From Primulina eburnea (Eukaryota; Streptophyta; Magnoliopsida; Lamiales; Gesneriaceae), in the NCBI RefSeq assembly GCF_022965805.1, contig NC_133117.1:11370183-11434182 (forward strand): a DNA stretch of 64,000 bases, given 5' to 3'. Position numbers and translations under genes: made by a program. A model generated the notes under the pieces. It ran no database searches. It was not told the origin of the DNA and was given only the letters and a program-made list of their open reading frames with translations. Shown here in pieces: positions 11,701 to 22,895 of this stretch; within the stretch, counting starts at the first letter, position 1; each line of letters starts with the position of its first letter.

Positions 11701-11743
11701 ATTTTTCCGCAAATTTTGAAGCAAGGATTTTCGGGCAGTCAGA
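8724..11743 (+). repeat. Right LTR of Tekay-type element, full length (3020 bp)
   Basis: Starts TGTAGAACCC like the left LTR and ends GCAGTCAGA, followed by the ATTTT duplication. It contains the 1288-bp block (9550-10837) missing from the left LTR. That block is GC-richer, with repeated GGCCTAGGGCCCTTAG-like words and several chance open frames that are not genes. Confidence 0.85.
11080..11182 (+). repeat. 36-bp tandem repeats in right LTR
   Basis: Units at 11080, 11116 and 11152, the same as in the left LTR: CGGTC/GACCG mini-hairpins spaced exactly 36 bp. Confidence 0.85.
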
Positions 11744-12480
11744 ATTTTCCTCTGGTTTTACGTCCAGAAACGGCTTCAACGCCTTCTATGAGTCGAGGAT
11801 ATGCTTCCCATCCAATTTTCTTATAAATTGGCAAACAGTGTCTTTTTTAGTCGGATTCCTAAGACTATGATGATCATCTTGAAATTGTTTACATAAACGG
11901 AGAAGTTCAATATGCACATGTCCACTAGAATGTGTCTCCAGAGTCAATAAGATGTTATCTACAGACTCCTTACTCAGCCCATTCTTAATGAAACCAATTT
12001 TATCTTCTCTGTTATCGGAAACACATCCCAAAGATCTGCATCGTTTGTCACAAGTCCATCTTGCACACTAATGACAAACCCCTAAACTTTTGGCCCTTCT
12101 TTTTTTCGCATAAGTGCTTTTTCTTAATATAGGCAAATACCGAATGAGCAATGATTGTGGAACTTCTCCTCCTAATCGGACCTTAGCTTCTATTACAAGA
12201 CGAATATCTTCTGGAATTCTTTTGTGCATTAGCAATCTCAATCTTTCACACCTTCCTGCGTAAATTTTTCTTAGAACATTTTAAGAAACAGAGGGAAAAT
12301 ATTTACAAATTTTTGAGAGAATTTCATCCATTTTGAAAAGAACAGAAATGATTTTTTTTTTTGTATCAGCAATTGTGGGAAACTGATTTAACCGAATATG
12401 AGAGTCACGGAGTACCGTTATCCGCCATTTAACCAGGAAAATAAAAAGATTAAGAAAACCTGAAATAAAAACAAACAAAC
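11744..12480 (-). pseudogene. Broken 3' ORF region of Athila-type element, or unidentified gene
   Basis: Downstream of the Athila-type pol on the same strand. Conceptual translation shows coding-like pieces in changing frames: around 12070-12260 a basic segment with RLRLLMHKRIPEDIRL and VRLGGEVPQSLLIRYLPILR, then DADLWDVFPITEK, then an 81-codon frame (11786-12031) with SKESVDNILLTLE and HIELLRLCKQF. I do not recognise the protein. Its position fits the variable extra ORF that Athila elements carry after pol, but a fragment of a host gene is possible. At least two frameshifts or stops break it. The Tekay element is inserted in it at 11744. Confidence 0.4.
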
Positions 12481-15400
12481 TTAAAGAGAAATAAACTCTT
12501 CTTGAAAGATTTCATTTTCTAAAAATGCTTTAAGCCTTTGTCCATTTACTTTAAAAATATCACCATTTTTAGGATTTTCAAAATCCACAGCTCCATAAGT
12601 ATACACATGCTTTACAACATATGGGCCTGTCCGTCTTGATCGTAATTTTCCTGGGAATATGTGAAGTCGAGAATTATAAAGCAAATTTTTTTGACCAATC
12701 TCAAAAGATTTTCTAAGAATTGTTTTGTCATGAAATGATTTGATTTTTGGTTTATTAATCCTTGAATTCTCATACGCGTCATTTCTGAGTTCATCAAGTT
12801 CATTAAGTTGCAATTTACGCAATTTTTTGGCATCATCCATGCTTGACTTTAAAGTTTTGATTGTTCAATAAGCTTTATGTTCCAATTCCACAGGCAAATG
12901 ACAATGTTTTCCATAAACCAACCTATAGGGAGACATATTCAATGATGTTTTAAAAGCTATTCGATATGCCCAAAGTGCATCATTAAGTCGCAGAGACCAA
13001 TCTTTTCTATTTGAGTTAACAATTTTGTTCAAAATTTACTTTATCTCCCTATTAGCTAATTCAACTTGTCCATTTGTTTGAGGATGATAAGGAGTAGTTA
13101 CTTTATTAGTAATACCATATTTTTTCATTAATGAAGCAAATGGTTTATTAACAAAGTGAGTTCCCCCATTACTTATCATGGCTCAAGGAATTCCAAATCT
13201 ACTAAAAATATTTTCTTTTAAAAATTTGATGACGATTTTATGATCATTTGTTTGACGTGGAATTGCCTCTATCCATTTGGAAACATAATCAACTGCAACT
13301 AAAATATACAAGTATCCAAACGACGGTGGAAAAGGTCCCATAAAATCAATTCCCCAACAGTCAAAGATTTCAATTTCAATGATAGGATTCAAAGGCATCA
13401 TGTTTCTTTTTGAAATCGCACCCAATTTTTGACAATTTTCACAGATCTTACAGATTTCGTGGGTGTCTTTAAACAAAGTGGGCCAATAAAATCCACAATG
13501 CAAGATTTTTGCAGCCGTTTTCTTTGAAGAAAAATGTCCTCCGCATGCTTCTGAATGAAATAAATTTAATGACACTACTTACCTCATTGTCGGGTATGCA
13601 ACGTCGAAAAATTTGATCTGGACAATACTTGAACAGATACGGATCATCCCAATAAAAGTTTTTTACCTCATTCAATAATTTTCTTTTATCTTGGGAACTC
13701 CATTGCAGTGGCATTTTTCCTGTCACAAGAAAATTTACTATGTTAGCAAACCAAGGTGTAGTAGTAACTGAAAATAAATGTTTATCAGGAAAATTATCGT
13801 TAATTGGTGTCATTTCACAAGATGATCCTGTTACCAGTCTCGATAAATGATCGGCTACGACATTCTCGGTTCCTTTTTATCTTTGATCACAATGTCAAAT
13901 TCTTGGAGCAACAAAATCCATCGTATCAGTCGGGGCTTTGCATCCTGTTTGGTCAACAAATATCTAATAACAGAATGATCAGTAAACACAATAGTCGTTG
14001 ATCCAATCAAATAATAACGAAATTTATCTATCAAAAGCATTTTGACATTCTTGAGTCTACTCAAATGCAGTGTCTTTTGTTAAGAGGTTACAAATAGGTT
14101 TAGAGATTAAACTAAAGTCCTTTATAAACCTCCTATAAAATCCAAGCATGTCCCAAAAATGAGAGAATTTCTTTAATGATTTTTGGAGGGGGTAAATAGG
14201 CAATGACATCAACTTTTGCTTTTATATCAACTTCAATTCCATGAGATGACACGACATGTCCCAAAACAATTCCAGAGGTAATCATGTAATGACATTTTTC
14301 CCAATTTAAAATAAGACCTTTTTCCTCGCATCTTTTAAAAATTTTTCCAAATTTTCAAGACAATTATAATATGTATTCCCAAAGATAGTTAAATCATCCA
14401 TGAAAATTTCCAAACAATTTCCAACCATGTTGCAAAAAATGCTTAGCATACATCTTTGAAATGTTGCTGGGGCATTGCATAATCCAAATGGCATCCTTTT
14501 AAATGCAAATGTTCCAAAAGGACATGTGAATGTAGTTTTATCTTGATCTTCGAGTGCAATGGGAATTTGATAATAACCTGAATATCCATCAAGAAAACAG
14601 TAGTATGGATTACCTGCTACTCTTTCTAAAATTTGATCCAAAAATGATAATGGAAAATGATCTTTTCTAGTGGCGCCATTTAATTTTCTATAATCAATAC
14701 ACATCTGCCAACTAGATGGGACTCGAATTGTTAACAATTCATCTTTTTCATTTTTTATCACTGTGATGCCAGATTTTTTTGGAACTACTTGTGTTGGGCT
14801 TACCCACTTACTATCAGAAATAGGGTAGATAATCCCAACATCAAGTAGTTTGAGAACTTCAGTTTTCACAACATCTTTCATGTGTGGATTTAATCTCCTT
14901 TGTGGTTGTTGAGATGTTTTTGCATTTTCTTCTAAGTGAATTTTGTGAGTGCAAATTAGTGGATTAATGCCCTTGAGATCTTTTAGTGTCCTACCAATTG
15001 CATTTTTATGTCTTTTAAGCATATCAACTAATTTACCTTCTTGATCACTTTCTAGTTTGGAAGAAATTACCACCGGATATGTTTCGTCTTCTCCAAGAAA
15101 TGCATATTTCAATTCTTCTGGCAAGGGTTTTAACTCCAATATGGGTGGTTCGTCTTTGTATTCATATTTTGCATCAAATTCTTTCTCTGATCCTGCTAAC
15201 GAGTGATACCTGATAAAATCATCAAGATCAATTTCAATATTTTCTTTAACAGTTTCAATTGAACAAATATCTAATTGATCACGAGTACTGCTTTCTTGAA
15301 TGTTTTCTTCCACAAGAGTTTCAATAAGATTTTCATCTTCACTTTCATCTCCTTTGTCATGTGGTTGCTTACAAAGATTAAAAAAATTGAGCTCCAAGGT

Positions 15401-16168
15401 CATGTTACCAAATGAAAACTTCATTATTCCATTCTTGAAATTTATAAGGGCATTAAAAGTTGCTAAAAATGGACGACCCAGAATTACAGGAATTGCATTA
15501 CAAGCTTCGATAGGTTGTGTATCTAAAACTATGAAATCGACAGGATATACAAAGTTATCAACTTGGACCAATATGTCTTCTACCAAACCTCTTGGCACCT
15601 TAACAGATCTATCGGCATGTAAAAGTGTTACCGAAGTAGGTTTTAACTCGCCTAGATTGGGTTATTGATAAACTGAATATGGAAGTAAATTCACACAAGC
15701 TCCAAGATAAAGCAAAGTTTTTTTAATCTTTCGTTCTCCAATAGTACATGAAATAGTAGGACTACCAGGGTCTTTGTATTTCAAAGTATTATTATTTTGA
15801 ATGATTGCACTTACTTGTTCGGCTAAAAATGCTTTCTTTTTCACATTCAATTTTTTTTTCACAGTGCACAAGTCTTTCAAAAATTTGGCATATGACGGTA
15901 CCTGTTTTATTGCATCTAATAAAGGAATATTAACTTTTACTTGTTTAAAAATATCATATATATCAGAATTCAAATTTGATTTTTTTGTATTTTTCAATGC
16001 ATGAGGAAATGGTGGTGACACTGTCTGTTGAACCTCCTCTTTGCAAGTTATGGGTTCCACTTCCTTACCCTTTGGAGTTGATTTATCATCATCTTCACAA
16101 TGTTCAAGAATGGATTTTTCCACAACCTTACCACTTCGAAGGGTAATAACAGATTTTACCTGATCCAC
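12481..16168 (-). pseudogene. pol: Athila-type pol, multiply frameshifted
   Basis: Recognisable in order on the minus strand. Protease: the segment near 15670-15700 reads YLGACVNLLPYSVY, where the family has an aspartate before LGA, so the catalytic residue appears lost; LGRPFLATF follows near 15460. RT in a 430-codon frame (14306-15598): [38 protein letters not shown] and FMDDLTIFG. RNase H is only partly readable (14064-13855). Integrase: zinc finger [20 protein letters not shown] and [10 protein letters not shown] (13183-13575), then further core pieces with stops. The C-terminal domain (12481-12840) has LLYNSRLHIFPGKLRSR and ends at a natural stop. At least six interruptions make it an old, dead copy. 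Confidence 0.85.
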
Positions 16169-17616
16169 CGGTTGAGTTCCAGAAGTTCCAGTTTGTGAAT
16201 GATGATCCTTGGGATTAGGCAGAGGTTGTGAAGGAAATTTATACCTTTTTCATGAACATTAAGTTCATATGCAAATTTAGCAAGAGTATCTTTCAAATCA
16301 GTCATGGTTTGAGCAGTTTGAGTATTGATAGACTCTTGCTTTGCAATGAAAGAATTCAATGTATCTTCCAAATTTCTTTTAGATGGAGGAACATAAGGTA
16401 CATAATTTTGAAAATTTTGTTGATTTTGGAAATGTGGTTTGGAAAATTGTGCAGCATTATCATTCCTTCAACTAAAATTTGGATGATTTCACCAACCTGG
16501 ATTGTAATTTTGAGAAAATGGTTCAAAATTTGGCCTTTTGAAATTGTTCAAAACATTGGCTTGTTCATGGAGACATTCTTTAAAAGAGGGCAAAGTGGGA
16601 CAATCTTTTGTAAAATGATCACTTGTATCACAGATGTGACACACAATTTATTGAAAAGATTTTAATTGACCATTCTTTTTCAATTCAAGTGCCTCAACTT
16701 TTCTTGCCAAAGAGATAAATCTAGCTTGAAGATCATGTTCATATTTGAGAGTGTACATACCTCCACCAGATGTTGGAGATTGAATCTTGTTTGATGGTTC
16801 GATTGTACCTATAGTGTCCCAATTTTGAGCATTTTCAGATAATGAATCGAGATACTCAATTGCCTCGTTTGGATCTTTATCTTCAAATGTTCCATTACAC
16901 ATAAATTCAACCATTTGCCTATCTTTAGTTGTTAAGCCTTCATAAAATTGAGAAACAACTCTCCAAATTTCAAAACCATGATGTGGACAAAGATTAAGCA
17001 ATTCTTTGTAACTATCCCAACACTGATAAAAAGTTTCTCCTCTTTTTTGAGTGAAAGTGATTATTTGCCTTTTGAAAGAATTTGTTCTATGAGATGGAAA
17101 TAACTTTTTCAAAAATTGTTGTTGCAATTCATCCCAAGTTCGAATGGATCTCAATCTAAGATTTTGTAGCCAAGTTTTAGCTTTATATTTTAAAGAAAAA
17201 GGAAAAAGTTTAAGTCGAATGGTGTTCATGCTACAATTTAGATCATTATATGTGTTGCACACTTCTTCAAACTCTCGTAAATGCATGTATGGATTTTCAG
17301 AATCTAAGCCATGAAAATTGGGTAAAAGTTGGATAATACCAGGCTTAAAATTGAAATGAGATGCATCAGGGGGAAAAACTAGACATGAAGGTGCACTAGT
17401 ACGTCTAGGATTCATGTGATCTCTAAGTGTTCTTCGTCTATCATGATCATATTGAGATTGAATTTCATCTTCATTTTCTTGGATGGGTTCTTCCTCCATG
17501 TTTTGTAAAAATAAAGGGTTATTTCGAATGAGTCGACCACTAAGTGTACGTGACCAAATGCTCATGCAAATGCAAATGCAAAAGAATAAAAACATACAAA
17601 AGCAATAAAAATTCAA
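16156..17616 (-). pseudogene. gag: Athila-type gag, frameshifted
   Basis: The 322-codon frame 16648-17616 carries the Athila/Tat gag signature (LLPNFHGLDSENPYMHLREF, then LFPFSLKYKAKTWL and CPHHGF). It breaks near 16650; the C-terminal part continues in another frame to 16156 (NPGW, NHPNFS, then an asparagine/glutamine-rich stretch). The first codons from 17616 are probably leader; MEEEPIQENEDE near 17498 is a more family-like start. Confidence 0.8.
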
Positions 17617-17670
17617 ATAAAGAAAAATAAAATATAAACAAAATTAAATAGACTTGAAATTAAATTATAC

Positions 17671-17689
17671 TTCCCCGGCAACGGCGCCA
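17671..17689 (-). other. Primer-binding site, tRNA-Asp type
   Basis: On the minus strand TGGCGCCGTTGCCGGGGAA, complementary to the 3' end of plant tRNA-Asp; typical of Athila elements. It lies six bases from the inner end of the LTR at 17696. Confidence 0.85.
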
Positions 17690-18073
17690 AAAACTTGTTG
17701 CGACTTTGATTTTTGCACTCCCAAGAGCAGGTTGTCCACAAGTAGTATAGTTCGGTGAGTTCGAATATCGTATCCACGAGAAACCTAAGGTAATTACAAG
17801 TCCACTATAATGTCTTTTTATTTTTATTTTTTTTAGTTGTTTGAATCTTTAATTGCTAGTTTTTAATTGTTCAAATTTTAATTAAGTAGTTGAGATTAAA
17901 GGATCTACTCTTGGTATTTTAATAAAGTTAACATTAACGAACATTATTGAAATCCACTTAATAAAATGGTTCCAATATATTAAATAATCATATTTATATT
18001 ATGTTATATATTATTATCATATAAGTATATAATATATACCAAAACTTATAAATGTTGTCAAGTATTTATTGTG

Positions 18074-18074
<1 letters not shown>

Positions 18075-18133
<59 letters not shown>
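18075..18133. repeat. (TA)n microsatellite
   Basis: About 59 bp of uninterrupted TA inside the Athila LTR. Confidence 0.95.
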
Positions 18134-18137
<4 letters not shown>

Positions 18138-18144
18138 AAACATT

Positions 18145-18460
18145 AAATCAAGGTTCCCACTTTAAATGGTTGGTAAAACCAAAATAATATTTAAATGGTA
18201 CCAAGAAATTAATATTATGATATATTTATATAAAGCAAATCAAGGTTCCCACTTTAAATGGTTGGTAAAACCAAACAAACATTTAAATGGTTCCAAGTAA
18301 TTTAATATTATAATATATTCATATATAATAAATTAAGGCATCCACTTTAAATGGTTTGTAATACCAAACTAACATTTAAATGGTTCCAAGAATTTAGTGT
18401 AACATATAGCAACAATAAATCAAAACTCCCACTTATAAGTAGGGTATAAAAATGCTAAAA
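18145..18460. repeat. About 92-bp tandem repeats in Athila LTR
   Basis: Units begin near 18147, 18239, 18332 and 18419. Each has CCCACTTTAAATGGTTGGTAA-like sequence, then ACCAAAC and ATTTAAATGGTTCCAAG. TGGTT and AACCA form a small inverted repeat in each unit. The last unit is degenerate. Confidence 0.8.
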
Positions 18461-19303
18461 GAAATAAATATAACATAAACAATGAATAATGATTAAATAA
18501 TATAAAACATATATTCTTACCTTTTAGTAACTTTATTATCATGCTAAGAGTTTCACCTTTTCATCTCAACTTTAGGAAGTTAGCTATTCATTATTCAAAG
18601 TGTAAAACTTTGAAAATGAAATTAACATTCTATTTATATTTAAATGAAGAAATAAAGGAAAACTATAGAGAGAAATATTATGAACTCAAAGGTTTGTTCA
18701 TAGAAGAGGGATATCTCAATACATTACAATGCACCCCTATTTATAGCCAAATTTGGGGAGACAACCACAAATAAATATTATTTTTTTACACATAAGTCTT
18801 CATTGGTGTTCCAAGATATTATATTATATTACACATCACTTTTGAAAATCTTCTCTCCGAATTTGCTTCTTCACATAAAAAGAAACATGTGGATAATTGA
18901 GTTGTCTAGTTGTGGTATTTTTTTCAAACCATTTGACCAAGTAATTTGAGAGATATGGTCAAAATAATAGAACATGATAAAACTACTACTCCTTTGGTAA
19001 CTTTATTTGTTGCTTAATTTGATCCCAATTGTGAGAGGATTTTTATCTCATGCTTATCACCAATATTGTAGATATTATCATCAACTTTCTATAGGTCCAA
19101 GAATCATCTTAATCCCATTTACAACGCCAAGGTTATTCTTCTTTTATCGAACCTGTAAAAATAGTAAAAACTTATAATTACACAACAACTTATATTTTAT
19201 ACAATTTATTATAAAACATATAATATTTAAACATTTAATAAAACAAAAACTATATATTTATATTATAAAAAATTTAATTAATGTACAATTTTTATGTTTA
19301 TCA

Positions 19304-19436
19304 TATGACGCAGTTCTTCGCGCAGTTTGCGGGAAACCAGGCTGCAGGGGCAAGGCCCAGACCGGAGGCTGTGTATGAAAGATTTAGGAGGATGAATCCG
19401 AAGGAGCTTTCTGGGACCACTGACCCGATGATAGCT
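19304..19436 (+). pseudogene. gag: Scrap of Tekay-type gag
   Basis: Translation reads MTQFFAQFAGNQAAG, EAVYERFRRMNPKELSG and TTDPMIA, matching residues 60-110 of the gag at 3822. It is about 130 bp of an older chromovirus, cut on the left by the Athila LTR and on the right by the LTR beginning TGTAATACC at 19437. Confidence 0.8.
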
Positions 19437-20275
19437 GTAATACCTGAGATTTTATCACTGTAATCAAACATTCATTACGTGACAACATTGAGATTTGAGG
19501 AACTAAAGTAAGAAGTGAGTGGAGAAGTCGAGCGCCGGTACATTACCGTACAAACCTTGTGACAGAAGGTCTGGCACCCGAGCGGTAGAAAAGGACCGCC
19601 CGAGCACTAGTGTGCAACAAGTTTAGTAATCCGACAGAATGTTCAGCGCCCGAGCGGTAGAAAATGACCGCCCGAGCGCCAATGCATCATAAGTTGAGGG
19701 CTCAGACAGAACGTTCCGCGCTCGAACGGTAATTTTTGACCGCCCGAGCGCCGCCTGAGATAGAGGAAGAATAAGCTATGTGTCCTTGCCATGCAATATA
19801 AGATGAATCATCCTTCATGCCATGCAATATAAGATGAATCACGCCTTGCATTTTTGAGACATTTGATTGTTCAAGAACCGGCTATGAGATTTTTTATCCG
19901 AACATAGTTTTTTACTCCTTTCGTCAATGGCTTCAAAAGGACGTAAGTTTTATTATGTTCTAGCATGATTCAAAATTTATGATTTGAAGGAATAATGATT
20001 TGATTGAGATTATGTGTTCTCGCGATATTGATAATCGTAAAATCGAAACCGGATCGAAGAACAGATACCGTATGGAATTTTTATGATTTTCAGAATTTAT
20101 TTGATTGAGATTATACAGATTTGGTCTCAGATTGTATTTGTTATTGATTATGAGTTATTGAGATTGGTATATACTGATTTTGTATTACCGATATTTCAAG
20201 ATTGCGATGTTATGCCGTTGAAACAGAATTAGATTGAGTTCTGATTATATCTGGTATTGAGAGTCACTTGGCAGA
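19437..20275 (+). repeat. Truncated LTR, family D (related to A and B)
   Basis: Starts TGTAATACCTGAGATTTTAT, close to the family B start TGTAATGCCCGAG. It carries a hairpin array, then AGGACGTAAGTTTT and a TTGAAACAGAATTAGATTGAG tract also seen in LTR A near 37130. It stops near 20275, where Tat-type pol begins, so the 3' half is missing. Confidence 0.7.
19573..19752. repeat. GC-rich hairpin array (3 units), LTR D
   Basis: 36-bp inverted repeats at 19573-19608, 19645-19680 and 19717-19752, exactly 72 bp apart. The best is 19645-19680: stem near GCGCCCGAGCGGT paired with ACCGCCCGAGCGC around AGAAAATG. The spacers are 36 bp and both end with a CGACAGAAT/CAGACAGAAC-like word before the next hairpin. 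A decayed half-unit (AGTCGAGCGCCGGTA) lies at 19527-19541. Confidence 0.85.
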
Positions 20276-20289
20276 ACTTTCTGTGTTAG

Positions 20290-21286
20290 TTAAGCTAGAG
20301 CCTCGGGGAAAAACTGTTTGTATCTTTGTCGACTACTGAATATGTTGTCAGTCTAGTGCTTATAAGGGAAGAAGGCTCTGATCAGAAGCCTGCTTATTAT
20401 GTTAGGCATCCTCTCAGAGGACCCGATCTCCGGTACATTGAAGTGGAAAAGATAGCCCTGCCCTTGGTTGTGATTGCCCGTAAACCGCGGCCTTATTTTC
20501 TGTCACACCAAATTATTGTGCTTACTAACTGTCCTCTTGGGAGGATTATGACTCATTCAGAAGTGTCTGGGAGGATGATAAAGTTGACGGTGAAGTTGGG
20601 AGAATATAAAATTGAGTCCCGTGTTGCCATCAAAGCGTAGGTCTTATCAGACTTATTGTCTGAAATGATTCTGCCTGATGAGGATGAAGTTTGGAGGGTA
20701 TTTTTGGATAGGACATCTAGTCTCTCTGGATGTGGAGTGGGAGTAGTGGTAATAGTCCCCTCTGGAAGAAAAGATTACATTGGCCTTAAGAATTGATTCT
20801 CGGGTTACCAACAATGATGCAGAGTATGAGGCTGTTCTGGCCGGTATGCGTGATGTCAGGGAAGCAGGAGCATCTCGTATCATCCTTTATTCTGATTCAC
20901 AACTAGTAACGCAACATATAAAGGAGCTTACGAAGCTAAGGATGAAAAGATGCTCAAGCAATTGAGACTTATTTTGGCTCAGGCAGAATCCTTCCTGGAT
21001 TGGAACGTTGAACAGATCCCCCGAGAAGAGAATAGTGAAGCAGATGCTTAGAAAAAATGGCTGCCTCTCTGACGGAAGGAAGGACTCGGGAGATATTTCT
21101 TTTCACCCGACTTGTTCTTTCTACTGAGGAAGAGTCGCTACTAATACAAAGAAATTCATGGATGACACCTCTCATCGAGTTCATGACCCAGGGCAAGCTA
21201 CCGGATGATCGAGCTCGGTACCAAAAATTCAGATAGCAGGCCTCCAGGTTTGTTCTCTTAAACAACAATTTGTACAGGAGATGATA
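20290..21286 (+). pseudogene. pol: Tat-type pol fragment: RNase H and archaeal-type RNase H
   Basis: Left part of a Tat-lineage Ty3/gypsy element. 20326-20640 reads as the end of the normal RNase H (YYVRHPLRGPDLRYIEVEK, VVIARKPRPYF). 20640-20965 is the extra RNase H typical of this lineage (VFLDRTSSLSGCGVGVVV, NNDAEYEAVLAGMRD, LYSDSQLV). It has several stops and frame changes. The start joins abruptly to LTR D near 20275, so gag, PR and RT are missing. It is interrupted at 21287 by the copia element and resumes at 28181. Confidence 0.75.
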
Positions 21287-22452
21287 TGAAGAACCTAAGG
21301 GGGGGGGGGGGGGGGGTGAATAGGTTCTTTAAGGCCCTTTAGCGTTTTTAAAACGAGTTTGCAAAAATTGCAAGCGGAAGACTTGAGGGACAATCACAAA
21401 TAAAGATGAATGCGTAAAGTAAGTGCGTAAAATAAATGCGTAGTAAAGTAAATGCGTAAAGTAAAGAGGGATAGAGATGTTTATGGAAGTTCGACGAAGA
21501 ATCGTCTACGTCTCCCCTTCTCGATGAGGATCGAGGTATCACTATGACGACTTGGCTTTAGGAGCTCCAAGCTAGCTTTTACAACCATGCCTCGATGCGT
21601 CTACTTGGCCTTGAGGGCTCCAAGGATAGCCACGAACTTTACAACCCACTCGAGAGTATTACTTTCACTCTTTTTCTACAACTCTTTTGATATTACAACT
21701 CTTTTAATCAACGCACACAAGAGATAGTAGAAAGCTTTGTAAGAGACAAGAGAGAGTGGAGTGGGATGATTGAGAATGCATCCTCAAAGGCCTATTTATA
21801 CTAGTCTTGGACGCCAAAGTTCGGATCTTCTGTTTATACTTCGGAACGTCCGATGTGATTGAAATCAATTTGCGTAATTTCTGGAATGACTTCGGATCTT
21901 CCGATCTTGACTTCGTAGGGTCCGAACATATGCTTCGGAGGGACCGATCAAACTCCGTTTCTTCCGAACAATTCTTTCAGACAGTGTATGAACAGCTTCG
22001 GAAGGTCCGAACTCCAGTTCGTACCGTCCGAATATTCCCGCGTTTCCGGAGATTTGAAATCTTCAACACTTCGTATCTTCCGATCATGTCCATCGTAGCG
22101 TCCGAAATCTACTCAATCAAATCAGTCAGATCAAATTGTCTCCGAATTGAAGTGATTTGATTGCTTGTGTTCGGAACGTCCAATCACGTCTTCGGACCGT
22201 CCGAACTCGCTACTCGCAGCTTCCGAACAGCTTCTAATTTGCTTCTGATTTGCACAATTTCGGAACGTCCGAACCAAATTTCGGATCTTCCGAACGTAAC
22301 CTTGTTCTTAATTTCCTGCATGCCTCAATATAAAACATTAGTACATTTTTAATCCAAGTTTTGGTATCATCAAAACAAAAACTTTGGGATATGTTACAGC
22401 ATTAAAAACATTAATCTCATCCTTGAGATTTGTATGCGTTTAAGGCGTAACA
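21287..22452 (-). repeat. Copia 3' LTR (left)
   Basis: In element orientation it runs TGTTACGCC to CTTAGGTTCTTCA. It contains a run of about 18 G (plus strand, from 21299), a short GTAAATGCGTA repeat and the palindromic-motif cluster at 21810-22300. The polypurine tract (plus strand TCTCCCCCTTTTTG) adjoins it at 22454. Confidence 0.92.
21810..22300. repeat. Cluster of TTCGGAnnnTCCGA palindromes in copia LTR
   Basis: About a dozen variants of TTCGGAACGTCCGA, TTCGGATCTTCCGA and CGTAGGGTCCGA in 490 bp, with irregular spacing. The same cluster is in the other LTR at 27540-28020. In element orientation it lies in the 5' half of the LTR, where promoter/enhancer sequence is expected. Confidence 0.8.
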
Positions 22453-22895
22453 ATCTCCCCCTTTTTGATGATCACAAAACTTGGTTAAAAATTGAGAAAC
22501 AATAATCAACAATCTAAATGTTATTAAATAACTCCCCCTTAATCAAATAACAAATCTAAGAGGTTGAATTAATAGCAATTTATTTAATAACCATTTAATA
22601 GCAATTTTAACCAAATAAATTCTCCCCCTTTTTGCGATAATCAAAAAGACATAAGCATAAAGAGAGACAAATAAACAAGTAAAATATCCACTAATAAATG
22701 CAAGATGAGGAACGGTGATTCCGAAGTAGCCAAGATGAGGAACACCTAAAATTTAAAATATTTAGCACATAAATGAATGTTGAGCCATAATTATGGATAA
22801 ATACAATTAATTTGTATTATCCGACATTATAATGCTCACATTAATAATACTCCCCCTCAATTTAACAAATATGTACGAGAGTATTTGACTAATGT
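22453..22895 (-). other. Copia 3' untranslated region and polypurine tract
   Basis: About 440 bp of AT-rich sequence between the pol stop and the 3' LTR, with several CTCCCCCTT words (plus strand 22453-22467, 22532, 22621, 22850). The one touching the LTR is the likely polypurine tract; the others look like duplicated tracts. There is no ORF. Confidence 0.7.

Larger units (their letters stand above)
1847..11743 (+). mobile_element. Tekay-type chromovirus, rearranged composite
   Basis: Ty3/gypsy element with a left LTR, tRNA-Met-type primer site, gag, PR-RT-RH-INT and a right LTR. The outer flanks carry a perfect 5-bp duplication, ATTTT at 1842-1846 and at 11744-11748. The right LTR ends in GA where the left ends in CA. 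The element is not simple: pol stops at about 8105, before any chromodomain or polypurine tract. It is followed by a copy of the left flank (LOG fragment, upstream sequence and ATTTT again at 8719-8723) and only then by the right LTR. The simplest reading is illegitimate recombination between a full-length copy and an allele carrying a solo LTR at the same site. Confidence 0.8.
11744..19303 (-). mobile_element. Athila-type Ty3/gypsy element 1, left end lost
   Basis: Minus-strand element: right LTR (17696-19303), tRNA-Asp-type primer site, gag, PR-RT-RH-INT and a downstream region. Its second LTR is not in the window; the Tekay element and the LOG segment lie where it would be. It is heavily frameshifted. 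The right flank after the LTR is TATGA. Confidence 0.8.
17696..19303 (-). repeat. LTR of Athila-type element 1
   Basis: In element orientation it begins TGATAAACATAAAAATTG and ends TCGCAACA next to the primer site, about 1.6 kb. The inner end carries the conserved Athila/Tat LTR tail (GAATATCGTATCCACGAG on the plus strand). It contains a (TA)n run and about 92-bp tandem repeats. The outer boundary is inferred from TG/CA and from resumption of a gag scrap at 19305. Confidence 0.7.
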
